A stretch of DNA of 64,000 nucleotides, taken from the NCBI GenBank assembly GCA_026129405.1, contig JAHCID010000004.1, forward strand, positions 186,001 to 250,000. Reading direction: 5' to 3'. Shown in pieces: positions 46,505 to 55,876 of this stretch. The position numbers and the translations under genes are program-made. Within the stretch, counting starts at the first letter, position 1, and each line of letters opens with the position of its first letter. Under the pieces are notes generated by a model that was not told where the DNA came from, did not search any database, and worked only from the letters and a program-made list of their open reading frames with translations. The stretch comes from a bacterium (GTDB taxonomy: Bacteria > Desulfobacterota > Binatia > DP-6).

Positions 46505-47989
46505 ATGATCCGCATCGTGCTCCACGAGCCGGTCGTGACGGCGCACGCGGCGGTCTTCCGGTGGGAGGTCGAGCCCGAGTCGCCGCTGTACCGTGCGCAG
46601 GAGTTCCACCTGCGCTTCCCCCCGACGCTGCCGCTCGGCGCCGTGCCGGTCGCGCTCTGGCGCACGGTCGCGCTCCTCTGTCTCCACAGCCACTGGACGC
46701 TGCTGCGGCCGTGCCGCGTCGAGCTGCCGTGGGCGCTCGCGCACGGCGAGCGCGAGTTCTGGCTGCGCCTGTGCGACGCCGCCGTGGCCACGCTGGAGGC
46801 GTCGCGCGGCGGTCGCGACGTCGCGCGTGCGATCGAGCTGTGGGACGACGGCCCGCGCGCCGCCCCACAGCCGCCGCCGCCCGACGACGGGGGCAGCGTG
46901 ACCGCGTTCAGCGGCGGCAAGGACAGCCTCCTCCAGCTCGGGCTGCTGGCCGAGCTGGGCCAGCGGCCGATCGCGGTGATGACGACGTCGCCCATGCCGC
47001 CGATGCACGACCACGTGACGCCGCGCCGGCGCGCGCTCACGGCCGAGGTGGTGCGCCGGCGGCAGCTCGAGCTGGTCGAGGTCCACTCCGACCTCCGCGC
47101 CGCCTGGCACAACGACTTCGCCCGCCTGCGCGGGCACACGATCGCGGTCAACGAGATCAGCGACACGTTCCTCTACCTGGCGTCGGCGCTCGTCGTGGCC
47201 TTCGTGCGCGGCGCGCCGCGCGTCTTCCTCGCCTCCGAGGCGGAGCTGCAGGAGACGGTCGTGCGCGACGGCTTCGTCGTGCAGCATCCGCACTTCATGT
47301 ACTCGGCGGTGACGCAGTGCGCGCTCGACGCGCTCTTGTCGCGCCACGGGCTGCGCTACGGCTCGACGAACTACCCGCTGCGCAGCGGTCAGGTGCAGCG
47401 TCTGCTGTGGACGCGCTACCACGACCTGCGCGACCTCCAGTACTCGTGCTGGCGCGTCGGTCCGGACGACGCCGCGTGCAGCGCGTGCGCGCAGTGCCTG
47501 CGCGTCGCGCTCACGGCGCTGTCGGCGGGCGGCGATCCGGCCGTCATGGGCATCGACCTCCTGCGCCTGCTGCCGGCGCTGCGCGACTGGGCGCCGGCCG
47601 AGCCGAGCGGCGACGACCTGCCGGACGACCGGGTGAAGGCGTCGCTGCACGGACACGTCGTGCGCGAGCTGCGCGCGGTGTCGCCGCTGCTGGTCGCGCG
47701 TCGCCTCGCCGCCGGCGCGCCGGGGCGCCTGCTCGACCGGCGCGTGGTCGCGGCGCTGCGCAGCTATGCGGCGCTGCGCCGCCGCGTGCTGGCGCGCGGG
47801 GCGGCGCTGCCGGCGCCCGGCTATCGTCGCGCCTACCTGGCGCTCGTCGACGAGCGGCTGCGCGACGGGCTCGCGGCCATCTTCGACGGCGTCTTCGAAT
47901 CCGCCGACGCGGCGGACGACGCCGCCGCGCTCGCCCGCACGCGGCACCTCGCCGCCTGGATCACGGCTCCCCTCATGGAGGCGACATGA
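46505..47989 (+). CDS. PP-loop ATP pyrophosphatase-like protein (QueC/MurL-like)
   Basis: A 494-residue protein from ATG 46505. After an N-terminal domain of about 130 residues comes a PP-loop, SGGKDS at 136-141, the site where such enzymes adenylate a substrate. Residues C315, C325, C328 and C331 (C-x9-C-x2-C-x2-C) match the zinc site of QueC, the 7-cyano-7-deazaguanine synthase. QueC itself lacks the N-terminal domain and no other queuosine gene is nearby. The bacterial MurL epimerase, which uses ATP on a muropeptide glutamate, is another possible relative. It overlaps the aminotransferase start as ATGA, so it is the first gene of a three-gene cassette. Function unresolved. Confidence 0.7.
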   Translation: MIRIVLHEPVVTAHAAVFRWEVEPESPLYRAQEFHLRFPPTLPLGAVPVALWRTVALLCLHSHWTLLRPCRVELPWALAHGEREFWLRLCDAAVATLEASRGGRDVARAIELWDDGPRAAPQPPPPDDGGSVTAFSGGKDSLLQLGLLAELGQRPIAVMTTSPMPPMHDHVTPRRRALTAEVVRRRQLELVEVHSDLRAAWHNDFARLRGHTIAVNEISDTFLYLASALVVAFVRGAPRVFLASEAELQETVVRDGFVVQHPHFMYSAVTQCALDALLSRHGLRYGSTNYPLRSGQVQRLLWTRYHDLRDLQYSCWRVGPDDAACSACAQCLRVALTALSAGGDPAVMGIDLLRLLPALRDWAPAEPSGDDLPDDRVKASLHGHVVRELRAVSPLLVARRLAAGAPGRLLDRRVVAALRSYAALRRRVLARGAALPAPGYRRAYLALVDERLRDGLAAIFDGVFESADAADDAAALARTRHLAAWITAPLMEAT

Positions 47990-49209
47990 TCGCACCGCAG
48001 GACCTCACCCCCGACGAGCTGGAGACGATCCGCCATCTCGTCCCCGATCCCGAGCCGGTGCTCGGCGAGCCCGCCGGTAGCGCGGACGAGCCGGCGCCCG
48101 CCGCGCCGCTGCGGGTGTGCGAGACGCTGCTCGACGGCAACGAGCGCCGCTACGTCCTCGAGTGCTTCGACACCAACATGATCTCGTCGGCGGGGCCGTT
48201 CGTCCGCCGCTTCGAGGAGGCGTTCGCCGAGGCGGTGGGATGCCGCCACGGCGTCGCCTGCTCGAGCGGCACGGCGGCGCTGCACCTCGCGCTCGGCGCC
48301 GCCGGCGTCGGCCCCGGCGACGAGGTGCTGATGCCGGCGTTCACCATGATCGCCACCGCCAACGCCGCGGCGCTGCTCGGCGCCGTCCCGGTCCTCGTCG
48401 ACGCCGAGCCCGACACCTGGAACCTCGACGCCACCCGGCTCGCCGCCAAGGTGACGCCGCGCACGCGCGCCATCGTGCCCGTCCACATCTACGGCCATCC
48501 GTGCGACATGGACGCCGTCCACGCCGTCGCCCGGCGCTATCGCCTCGTCGTCGTCGAGGACGCCGCCGAGGCGCACGGCGCGATGTATCGCCGCCGCCCG
48601 GCGGGCAGCCTCGGCGACGTCGCCGCGTTCTCGTTCTACGGCAACAAGGTGCTGACGACGGGCGAGGGCGGCATGCTGACGACCAACGACGCCGCGGTCG
48701 CCGCGCGTGCCCGCGAGCTGCGCGCGCTCTGCTTCTCCACCGAGCGTCACTTCTGGCACCGCTCCGTCGGCTTCAACTACCGCATGACGAACCTCCAGGC
48801 CGCCGTCGGCCTCGCGCAGACGGAGCGCCTCGCCGATCTCGTCGCCCGCCGCCGGTCGAACCGCGACCGCTACCTGGCGGCGCTGGCCGACGTGCCGGGG
48901 CTCGGGCTGCCCGTCGAGCGGCCCGAGGTGCGCAACGTCTTCTGGATGTTCGGGATCACGGTCGACGCCGCGCGCTTCGGCTGCACGCGCGACGAGCTGC
49001 GCCGGCGGCTCGCCGCGCGCGGCATCGAGACGCGGACCTTCTTCGTGCCGCTGCACGTGCAGCCCGCCTACTTCCGCGCCCATCGCGGCGAGTCGTATCC
49101 GGTGGCCGAGCGCCTCGGACGGACGGGGCTCTATCTGCCGTCGGGGCCGTCGCTCTCGGACGCCGACGTCGCCTACGTCGCGCGCGAGATCCGCCGCGCG
49201 CGCAGATGA
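47986..49209 (+). CDS. DegT/DnrJ/EryC1-family PLP aminotransferase
   Basis: A 407-residue protein from ATG 47986, with GGAGG four bases upstream, overlapping the PP-loop gene as ATGA. Motifs: NMISSAGPFVRRFEEAFAEA near the start, GVACSSGTAALHLAL, VVVEDAAEAHGA with the PLP-binding Asp, and FYGNKVLTTGEGGML with the Schiff-base lysine K221. Close in style to perosamine-synthase-like enzymes that install an amino group on a nucleotide sugar, although non-sugar substrates are known in the family. About 45 N-terminal residues precede the usual family start. Its stop overlaps the GT4 start. Confidence 0.88.
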   Translation: MIAPQDLTPDELETIRHLVPDPEPVLGEPAGSADEPAPAAPLRVCETLLDGNERRYVLECFDTNMISSAGPFVRRFEEAFAEAVGCRHGVACSSGTAALHLALGAAGVGPGDEVLMPAFTMIATANAAALLGAVPVLVDAEPDTWNLDATRLAAKVTPRTRAIVPVHIYGHPCDMDAVHAVARRYRLVVVEDAAEAHGAMYRRRPAGSLGDVAAFSFYGNKVLTTGEGGMLTTNDAAVAARARELRALCFSTERHFWHRSVGFNYRMTNLQAAVGLAQTERLADLVARRRSNRDRYLAALADVPGLGLPVERPEVRNVFWMFGITVDAARFGCTRDELRRRLAARGIETRTFFVPLHVQPAYFRAHRGESYPVAERLGRTGLYLPSGPSLSDADVAYVAREIRRARR

Positions 49210-50444
49210 GGCCGCTGCTCGTCTTCGTCGCCGGCAAGGATCCGCTCGAGGAGCCGGGCGGCGGCCACTCGGTCTACGTGCGGGCCTGCGCGCGCGCCGC
49301 CGTGCGCGCCGGCTACGCCCCGCAGATCCTGTGCGTGGGCGCGACGGCGCGCGTGCGCGAGACCGACTTCGGCACGATCCGCCGCCTGCGCTCGCCGTTC
49401 CGGCCGCTGCGTCAGCTGATGATCCCCGGTCACGCGCCGATCCTCGCCCGCGGCCTGGTCACGCTGGCGGCGGCACGGCCGGGGCCGGTGCTGGCGCACG
49501 GCTTCGGCGTGTGGGGCGCGGCGGCGGTCGACGGCTGCGCGCGCCTGCGCCGGCGGGGGCGCACGGCGGTGGCGGTGATCGGCTCGTATACGACCTACCG
49601 CGTCGAGTCGGACTCGCTGGTGCGCGGCCTGCGCGACGCGCCCGTCCGCGTCGCGCTGGGCTATCGCGCCCAGGCGGCCTGGGCGCGGGCGGTGGTGCAT
49701 CGCTACGAGCGCGCGGCGTACCGCGGCGCGGCCCGCGTGTTCGTGAACTACGAGTCGGTGCGCCGTCTCGTCCTCGCCGAGCACGGCCCCACGGTACGCG
49801 TCGAGCGCGTCGCGTACGGGCCGGAGTCGGCCTTCCTGCCGCCGCCGGAGCCCGGCGCCGTGCCGGCCGAGATCGCGGTCCTGCGTCCCGCCGGCGCGCC
49901 GCTCGTCGTCAGCGTCGCGCGCAGCCACTCGCGCAAGGGCGTCGACGTGCTCGTCGATGCGCTCGCCCTCGCCCGCGACCGCGGCACGCCGCTGCGCGCA
50001 TGTCTCATCGGCGAGGGCCCGCTGCTCGCGGACAACCGCCGGCGGGCGCGCGCCCTCGGCCTCGACGGCGCGGTGGTGCTGGCCGGACGGGTGGCGGAGG
50101 TCGAGCCCTACCTGCGGCGGGCCGACGTCTTCGCGCTCGCGTCGCGCGAGGAGCAGAGCGGGGCGCTGGCGCTGCTCGAGGCGCTGAGGGCGGGCCTGCC
50201 GATCGCAGCGTCGGCGGTCGACGGCATTCCGGAGGACGTGCGCGACGGCGAGAGCGCGCTGCTCGTGCCGCCCGGCGACGCCCCGGCGCTGGCGTCGGCG
50301 CTGGTCCGGCTCGCCGCCGATGCGGCCCTGCGCCGCCGTCTCGCCGCCGGCGCCGCGGCGGTGTATGCGACGCGCTTCGCCGCCGAGCCCTTCGCCGCCT
50401 CGCTCGGCGCGGCGTACGCGGCGCTCGGCTTCCCGCCTTCCTAA
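49206..50444 (+). CDS. GT4-family glycosyltransferase
   Basis: A 412-residue GT-B enzyme from ATG 49206, overlapping the aminotransferase stop as ATGA. The C-terminal nucleotide-sugar domain shows VSVARSHSRKGVDVLVDAL, IGEGPLL and SREEQSGALALLEALRAGLP, the usual acidic pair and glycine motifs of GT4. The N-terminal half has GGGHSVYVRACARAA, fitting the acceptor domain. It would transfer the sugar, possibly the one aminated by the preceding enzyme, to an unknown acceptor. Last gene of the cassette. A 157-bp dispersed repeat begins 2 bp after its stop. Confidence 0.86.
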   Translation: MRPLLVFVAGKDPLEEPGGGHSVYVRACARAAVRAGYAPQILCVGATARVRETDFGTIRRLRSPFRPLRQLMIPGHAPILARGLVTLAAARPGPVLAHGFGVWGAAAVDGCARLRRRGRTAVAVIGSYTTYRVESDSLVRGLRDAPVRVALGYRAQAAWARAVVHRYERAAYRGAARVFVNYESVRRLVLAEHGPTVRVERVAYGPESAFLPPPEPGAVPAEIAVLRPAGAPLVVSVARSHSRKGVDVLVDALALARDRGTPLRACLIGEGPLLADNRRRARALGLDGAVVLAGRVAEVEPYLRRADVFALASREEQSGALALLEALRAGLPIAASAVDGIPEDVRDGESALLVPPGDAPALASALVRLAADAALRRRLAAGAAAVYATRFAAEPFAASLGAAYAALGFPPS

Positions 50445-50445
50445 C

Positions 50446-50602
50446 GTCCCGAGTCCGAAGCTCGTCACCGAAGCTCGGGCCGTCTCACGCCGCCCGGCTG
50501 CATTGCGCCTCCTCACCATGGCGACGGCCATGCCTCGTCGTCGCGCCGCGCCGGGCGGTGCGATCCCATCCGAGCTTCGGCAACGAGCTTCGGACGCGGG
50601 AC
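50446..50602. repeat. Dispersed inverted-repeat element, copy B (157 bp)
   Basis: Outer repeats: GTCCCGAGTCCGAAGCTCGT at 50446-50465 and its complement with one mismatch at 50583-50602. Inside are a second pair, CCGAAGCTCGG at 50468-50478 and CCGAGCTTCGG at 50570-50580, and a third, CCGCCCGGC at 50490-50498 and GCCGGGCGG at 50550-50558. The whole can fold into one long hairpin. It fills exactly the space between the GT4 stop (50442-50444) and the MMPL stop (50604-50606). It is clearly homologous to the copy at 30790. Confidence 0.88.
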
Positions 50603-50603
50603 A

Positions 50604-52856
50604 CTAGCGTCGCGCGCGCCAGTGCTCCCAGACGGTCACCAGCGCCGGCAGCAGGAGCAGGTTCGCGAGCAGCGACAGGGTCATGGCGGCGGCGCCGAGC
50701 AGGCCGAGCGTCGCCACCGGGACGAAGCTGGCGGCGAGCAGCACGGCGAAGCCGGCCGCCAGCACGACGTCCGAGACGATCATCGGCGCGCCGACGGCGT
50801 CGAGCGTGGCCTCGCGCGTGGCGGGACCGAGCGTGCCGCGCAGGCGCCGGTAGCGGTCGAGGTACTGGACGGTGTCGTCGACGGCGTTGCCGAGCGCGGC
50901 GGCGCCGGTCGTGACCGTGGCGGCGTTGAGCGGGATCCCGAGCCAGCCGAGGAGGCCGTAGATCAGGACGATCGGCAGCAGGTTCGGCAGGAGGGCGAGG
51001 AGCCCGAGCCAGGGCGAGCGCAGTGCGACGGCGAGCAGCACGGTCATCGCGAGCGACGCGAGCAGCAGCTCGCGCACCAGCCCGGCCGTGAACTCGTAGG
51101 CGGTGGCGACGCGCAGCAGCCCGGTGCCGGTGAGCCGTGCCTCGAGCGGCGCCGGCACCAGCCGGCGCAGATGCTCCTCGACGCGGGCCACGAAGGCCTC
51201 GACCTCCATCGTGCCGGCGTGGGCCATGCGCAGGAGGACGTGGTGGCGGCCGCTCTCCTGGTGCACCCACGGCGCCAGCGTCGCCGGGTCGCCGAAGTCG
51301 TACAGCAGCGCGTACTGCGCGATCAGATCGGCGCGGCCCGGCAGCGGCGCGCCGGGGCCTTCGAACGCCGTCGCGGTGAGCCGCAGGAGATCGGCTGCGC
51401 TGGTGACCGTCTGCACGCGCGGGTCGGCGCGCAGGGCCTCGACGACCGCGTCCTCGGCCCGCAGCAGCGCGGGATCCCACGGGCCCTCCGGGCTGCGGAA
51501 GACCAGGCTGAACGGCAGGACGCCGCCGAGCTGGCCGTCGATGAGATGCGTCGAGCGGGCGACGGGCGACTCGTCCGGGAACCAGTCCCAGGGGCTCTGG
51601 TCGACGTACACCCAGCGCAGGCCGACGGCGCCGAGCCCGACGACGAGCGCAGTGGTCGCGAGGACGGCTGCGGCGTGGCGGTCGGTCAGGCGATGGACGG
51701 CCGCGAGGAGCGGCCGCATGCTGGCGTGCGAGCGTTCTCCGGGCGCGCGCCGCGCGACCAGCGTCAGCACGGCGGGCACGACGGTGAGCGAGAGGGCCGC
51801 GGCGATGCCGCTCGCGGTCACGGCGAGGAGGCCGAGGTCGCGGAGCACGTCGATGTGGCTCCCGCACATCGGCAGGAAGCCGAGCGCGGTGGCCGCGCCG
51901 CACCACATCACCGTCGTCCCCACCTCGCGCAGGGCCGCTTCGACGCCGGCGCTGCCGCGCATGCCGAGGTCCTGCTGGCGCCCGAACTCCGAGAGGACGC
52001 GCACGCAGTAGCTCGTGCCGACCGCGAGCACGAGCGGCACGAGCGTCGAGGTGACGACCGAGATCGACACCCCGGCCGCGCCGGCGATGCCGAGCGTCCA
52101 CGCCAGCGAGAGCACGACGGTGACGAGCGGCAGCACCACGGCGGCGACGCCGCGATAGGTGAGGCCGAGGAACGCCGCCATGGTGAGGAAGGCGAGCGAG
52201 CCGAGCACGCGGAGGTCGCGCCGCGTGAGGGCGTCGATCTCGACCTGGCCGTACGGCGCGCCGCCGAGGAGCACCTCGCTGCCGGGCGCAAGGTCGGGCG
52301 TCAGATCGGCGATCAGCTGCTCGACGGCGGCGACGAGGCGGCCCTTGAAGCGCGGGTCTTCCGGTCGCGGCCGCACGAACGCCAGGACCGCGGCGACACG
52401 GCGGTCGGGCGTGAGCAGTGTCTGCGCGACGATGGGGTGCGCGAGCACCGCCGGCAGCGGCGCGCCGTCGCTGGGCGTGCCGTCGCTCGCGAACAGCCGC
52501 TCGACGACGACGTCGTCGCCCGACGGCCACGGCCAGCGCAGCGTCGCGAGGCTGGCCACGCGCTCGACGCCGGGGGCCTTCGCGAGCGCGGTGTCGAGCC
52601 GCAGGAGGTCGCGGACGGCGGCCGGCGTCGTCACGTCGGGTGCGCGCAGCAGGACGAAGAGGATCTCGTCGCCGCCGAACGCGGCGCGCACGTCGAGCAG
52701 GAAGTCGGCGTCGGGCGAGTCCTGCACGAGCAGGCGCTCGCTCGAGTTGTCGAAGCCGAGGCGTCGCAGGCCGATCCCGGCCACCCCGGTGAGCAGCGCC
52801 GCGACGAGCAGCACGAGCCACGGGTGGGACACGATCGCCCGGGCGCTCCGGTCCAC
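50604..52856 (-). CDS. MMPL/HAE3-family RND transporter
   Basis: A 750-residue membrane protein from GTG 52856. It has the two-fold MMPL layout: one N-terminal helix, a periplasmic domain, five helices, then a second periplasmic domain and five helices. Typical motifs are VVLPLVTVVLSLAWTLGIAG and GTSYCVRVLSEF in the first half, and PNLLPIVLIYGLLGWLGIPL followed by ALGNAVDDTVQYLDRYRR in the second. Relatives move lipids or hopanoids out of the inner membrane (HpnN, MmpL). No adaptor or outer-membrane factor is adjacent. It is convergent to the GT4 gene through the dispersed repeat. Confidence 0.87.
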   Translation of the reverse strand: MDRSARAIVSHPWLVLLVAALLTGVAGIGLRRLGFDNSSERLLVQDSPDADFLLDVRAAFGGDEILFVLLRAPDVTTPAAVRDLLRLDTALAKAPGVERVASLATLRWPWPSGDDVVVERLFASDGTPSDGAPLPAVLAHPIVAQTLLTPDRRVAAVLAFVRPRPEDPRFKGRLVAAVEQLIADLTPDLAPGSEVLLGGAPYGQVEIDALTRRDLRVLGSLAFLTMAAFLGLTYRGVAAVVLPLVTVVLSLAWTLGIAGAAGVSISVVTSTLVPLVLAVGTSYCVRVLSEFGRQQDLGMRGSAGVEAALREVGTTVMWCGAATALGFLPMCGSHIDVLRDLGLLAVTASGIAAALSLTVVPAVLTLVARRAPGERSHASMRPLLAAVHRLTDRHAAAVLATTALVVGLGAVGLRWVYVDQSPWDWFPDESPVARSTHLIDGQLGGVLPFSLVFRSPEGPWDPALLRAEDAVVEALRADPRVQTVTSAADLLRLTATAFEGPGAPLPGRADLIAQYALLYDFGDPATLAPWVHQESGRHHVLLRMAHAGTMEVEAFVARVEEHLRRLVPAPLEARLTGTGLLRVATAYEFTAGLVRELLLASLAMTVLLAVALRSPWLGLLALLPNLLPIVLIYGLLGWLGIPLNAATVTTGAAALGNAVDDTVQYLDRYRRLRGTLGPATREATLDAVGAPMIVSDVVLAAGFAVLLAASFVPVATLGLLGAAAMTLSLLANLLLLPALVTVWEHWRARR

Positions 52857-53169
52857 GCGCCTCCGTCAGGACCGCCGTCGGCGCCGCGGCGGGGGGATGG
52901 ACGGCGCGCGCGCCGCCGGCGTCGCCTCCGAGCGATCGGTCTCAGTCGCCACCGCGAGGCGGCTTACGGCGCGTACGCCGACGCTGTCAAGGAACGGCGA
53001 GGGCGAACGCCGCGGGCGGTCGCGCGCCCCGATCGGGTGTAACGCTTGCAACGGGGTTGAAACCGGCGGGTTGCGGAGTGCGCGGCGGCGGCGCCGGCAG
53101 ACGCGACATTTCTCCGTGGCATCCGGGTTGCTCCGTCGTCGTCCCAGGATTCCCCACAGGAGGTGACGA
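52857..53169. other. 313-bp divergent intergenic region with a sigma-54-type promoter
   Basis: It lies between the MMPL gene (minus) and the small secreted protein gene (plus). The only clear signals are the -24/-12 promoter at 53117-53131 and the ribosome site AGGAGGTGA at 53158-53166. No gene was found in the remainder. Confidence 0.6.
53117..53131 (+). promoter_or_regulatory. Sigma-54 (-24/-12) promoter for the small secreted protein
   Basis: TGGCATC at 53117-53123, four bases, TTGC at 53128-53131 and then T. The GG-N10-GC spacing is exact. Transcription would start near 53143 and leave about 27 bases before the ATG, including the strong ribosome site. Confidence 0.6.
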
Positions 53170-53688
53170 ATGGGCATTCGAACTGCGGACACCGGGCGCG
53201 GGCGGCTGATGGCGGCCCTCGCCTTCGGCGCGGCGCTGCCGGCGCTCGCGGCCGCACAGACCACGACCACCACGTCGACGACGCTCGCCACGAGCACGAC
53301 GTCGACGAGCTCCACGTCCACGACCAGCACGACGCTGCCGGGTGCATGCGCCCCCGAGGTGTCGTTCGATTCGCTCGAATGCCGCGTCGACGCGCTCCGC
53401 GTGCGGCTGGCCGGGGCCGACGATCTCGGCCGCACCAAGCCGACGCTGAGGAAGCAGGCCGATAAGCTGGAGCGCCTGCTCGGTGAAGCCGAGGCGGCGA
53501 GCACGGCCGGCAACGCGCGCCAGGCGCGTACGAAGCTCAAGAAGGCGGGCCGCGTGCTCGTGTCGATGGGCTTCCGCGTCCGCTCGAACAGCGGCCGCAA
53601 GAACATCTCCGACGCCACGCGCTCGGAGCTGACGGCCACCGTCGCGACGTTCAAGAACGATCTCAAGACGCTGCGCGGGACGCTGTGA
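53170..53688 (+). CDS. Small secreted protein with Thr/Ser linker and helical tail
   Basis: A 172-residue protein from ATG 53170, with ribosome site AGGAGGTGA four bases upstream. A signal peptide is followed by about 30 residues of almost only Thr and Ser (TTTTTSTTLATSTTSTSS...), then a Cys pair (ACAPEVSFDSLECRV) and a helical, Lys/Arg-rich domain of about 110 residues. No known family. Its basic helical domain recalls the tails of the pentahaem cytochrome and the propeller protein in composition and helix style, although I could not align them firmly. Likely extracellular or periplasmic. Strong initiation signals suggest abundant production. Confidence 0.75.
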   Translation: MGIRTADTGRGRLMAALAFGAALPALAAAQTTTTTSTTLATSTTSTSSTSTTSTTLPGACAPEVSFDSLECRVDALRVRLAGADDLGRTKPTLRKQADKLERLLGEAEAASTAGNARQARTKLKKAGRVLVSMGFRVRSNSGRKNISDATRSELTATVATFKNDLKTLRGTL

Positions 53689-53696
53689 GAAGCACC

Positions 53697-53729
53697 GCGG
53701 GGCGGCCGGCCCTCCGCCGGCCGCCCCGC
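53697..53729. terminator. Strong 14-bp-stem hairpin between convergent genes
   Basis: CGGGGCGGCCGGC at 53698-53710 and GCCGGCCGCCCCG at 53716-53728 are exact complements with a 5-base loop; one more G-C pair extends the stem. It sits 9 bp past the small secreted protein's stop and 16 bp before the stop of the convergent SDR gene. No T-run, but stable enough to act as a bidirectional 3' end. Confidence 0.6.
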
Positions 53730-53744
53730 CGCGAAGCGCCGGCG

Positions 53745-54791
53745 TCAGTAGGCGCCGGCGAGCGACGGATGCGGCGTCAGCGCCGCCCGGCGTGCCGGCG
53801 GAACGAAGCCGCGATCGAGCGCCCAGGCCACCGTGCGCCGGACCACGTCGCGGACGGGACGGTAGGTGAAGCCGAGCTCCTGCTGCGCCTTCGCGGAGCT
53901 CACGAAGCCGAAGGTGCCGGCGAACTCGTCGACCTGGGCACGATCGAGCAGCGGCCGGGTGCCGCTGGCCCGGCCCCACAGCTCCATGCCGGTGGCGAGC
54001 ACCCGCAGCAGCGGCGCAGGCATGCGCAGGCGCGGCGCCGGTACGCCCGAGAGCTCGGCCGCGAGGTCGAGGAGCTGCTTCACCGTGACGTTGTCGCCCG
54101 AGAGGATGTAGCGCTCGCGATCACGTCCGCGCTCCATGCCGAGGAGCGCGCCGCGCGCGACGTCCTCGACGTCGACCGTCCCGAAGCCGCTTTCGAACCA
54201 CACCGGCAGGCCCTGGTTCAGGAAGTCGACCACCTGGCGCGTCGACTCGCTCGGCTTCCAGAAGCGCGGGCCGAGGATGAAGCCCGGATTCACCGCCGTG
54301 ACGGGCATGCCCGTGCGCTCCGCGATTTCGAACGCCTCGCGCTCGGCGGCGATCTTGCCGCGGAAGTAGGGCGTGTGCGGCGTCGTGTTGTGGTCGAGCT
54401 CGGTGCGCACGCGGTCGGGCGTCGCTTCGAAGCCGATGGTGCCGCTGGTGCTGACGTACAGCACCTTCTCGACCCCGGCGCGGGCCGCCGCCAGGAGCAC
54501 GTGGCGGGTGCCGTCGACGCTGGCGCGCACGATGTCGCGCTCGGGGTCGGGCGACCACATGAGGAAGCCGGCGGCGGTGTGGTAGACGCGCCCGGCGCCG
54601 TCCATCGCGCGGGCGACCGCGTCGGGGTCGCGGATGTCGCCGCGCACGATCTCGACCTCGAGGTCCGCAACCGGGGCCGGGTCGGCGGTGTCGCGCATCA
54701 TCGCGCGCACCGGCTCGCCGCGCGCGCGGAGCAGGCGGCAGACGTTGTTGCCGACGTGGCCGTTGGCACCGGTGACGAGGGTGGGCTTCAT
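53745..54791 (-). CDS. NAD(P)-dependent epimerase/reductase (extended SDR)
   Basis: A 348-residue enzyme from ATG 54791. The Rossmann start is TLVTGANGHVGNNV (T-G-x-x-G-x-x-G), the catalytic pair is in YFRGKIAAE (Tyr-x-x-x-Lys), and STSGTIGFEAT supplies the active-site Ser. The length and the segment RYILSGDNVTVKQLLDLAAE resemble dihydroflavonol-4-reductase and 3-beta-hydroxysteroid-dehydrogenase-type SDRs acting on ring ketones or polyketide/sterol-type lipids. Substrate unknown. It lies 13 bp downstream of the aldo/keto reductase gene on the same strand, so both may act in one pathway or transcript. Confidence 0.86.
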   Translation of the reverse strand: MKPTLVTGANGHVGNNVCRLLRARGEPVRAMMRDTADPAPVADLEVEIVRGDIRDPDAVARAMDGAGRVYHTAAGFLMWSPDPERDIVRASVDGTRHVLLAAARAGVEKVLYVSTSGTIGFEATPDRVRTELDHNTTPHTPYFRGKIAAEREAFEIAERTGMPVTAVNPGFILGPRFWKPSESTRQVVDFLNQGLPVWFESGFGTVDVEDVARGALLGMERGRDRERYILSGDNVTVKQLLDLAAELSGVPAPRLRMPAPLLRVLATGMELWGRASGTRPLLDRAQVDEFAGTFGFVSSAKAQQELGFTYRPVRDVVRRTVAWALDRGFVPPARRAALTPHPSLAGAY

Positions 54792-54804
54792 GGCGGCCTT
54801 CGGC

Positions 54805-55791
<987 letters not shown>

Positions 55792-55876
55792 GCTCGTCGC
55801 CTATGCCGATGTCGCCGCCGAGGCCAGGGGGTCACCGCGGTGGACAAGCGGCGGGCGCCCGCATAGACGAGCCCGG

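Noticed and set aside
46505-47989. Queuosine biosynthesis (queC)
   Set aside because: The zinc and PP-loop motifs fit, but length, N-terminal domain and neighbours do not; left as PP-loop protein of unknown role.
53260-53340. Short tandem DNA repeats (ACG/ACC-rich) as a CRISPR or VNTR
   Set aside because: They encode the Thr/Ser linker of the secreted protein in frame; no spacer structure exists. No CRISPR array was seen anywhere in the window.
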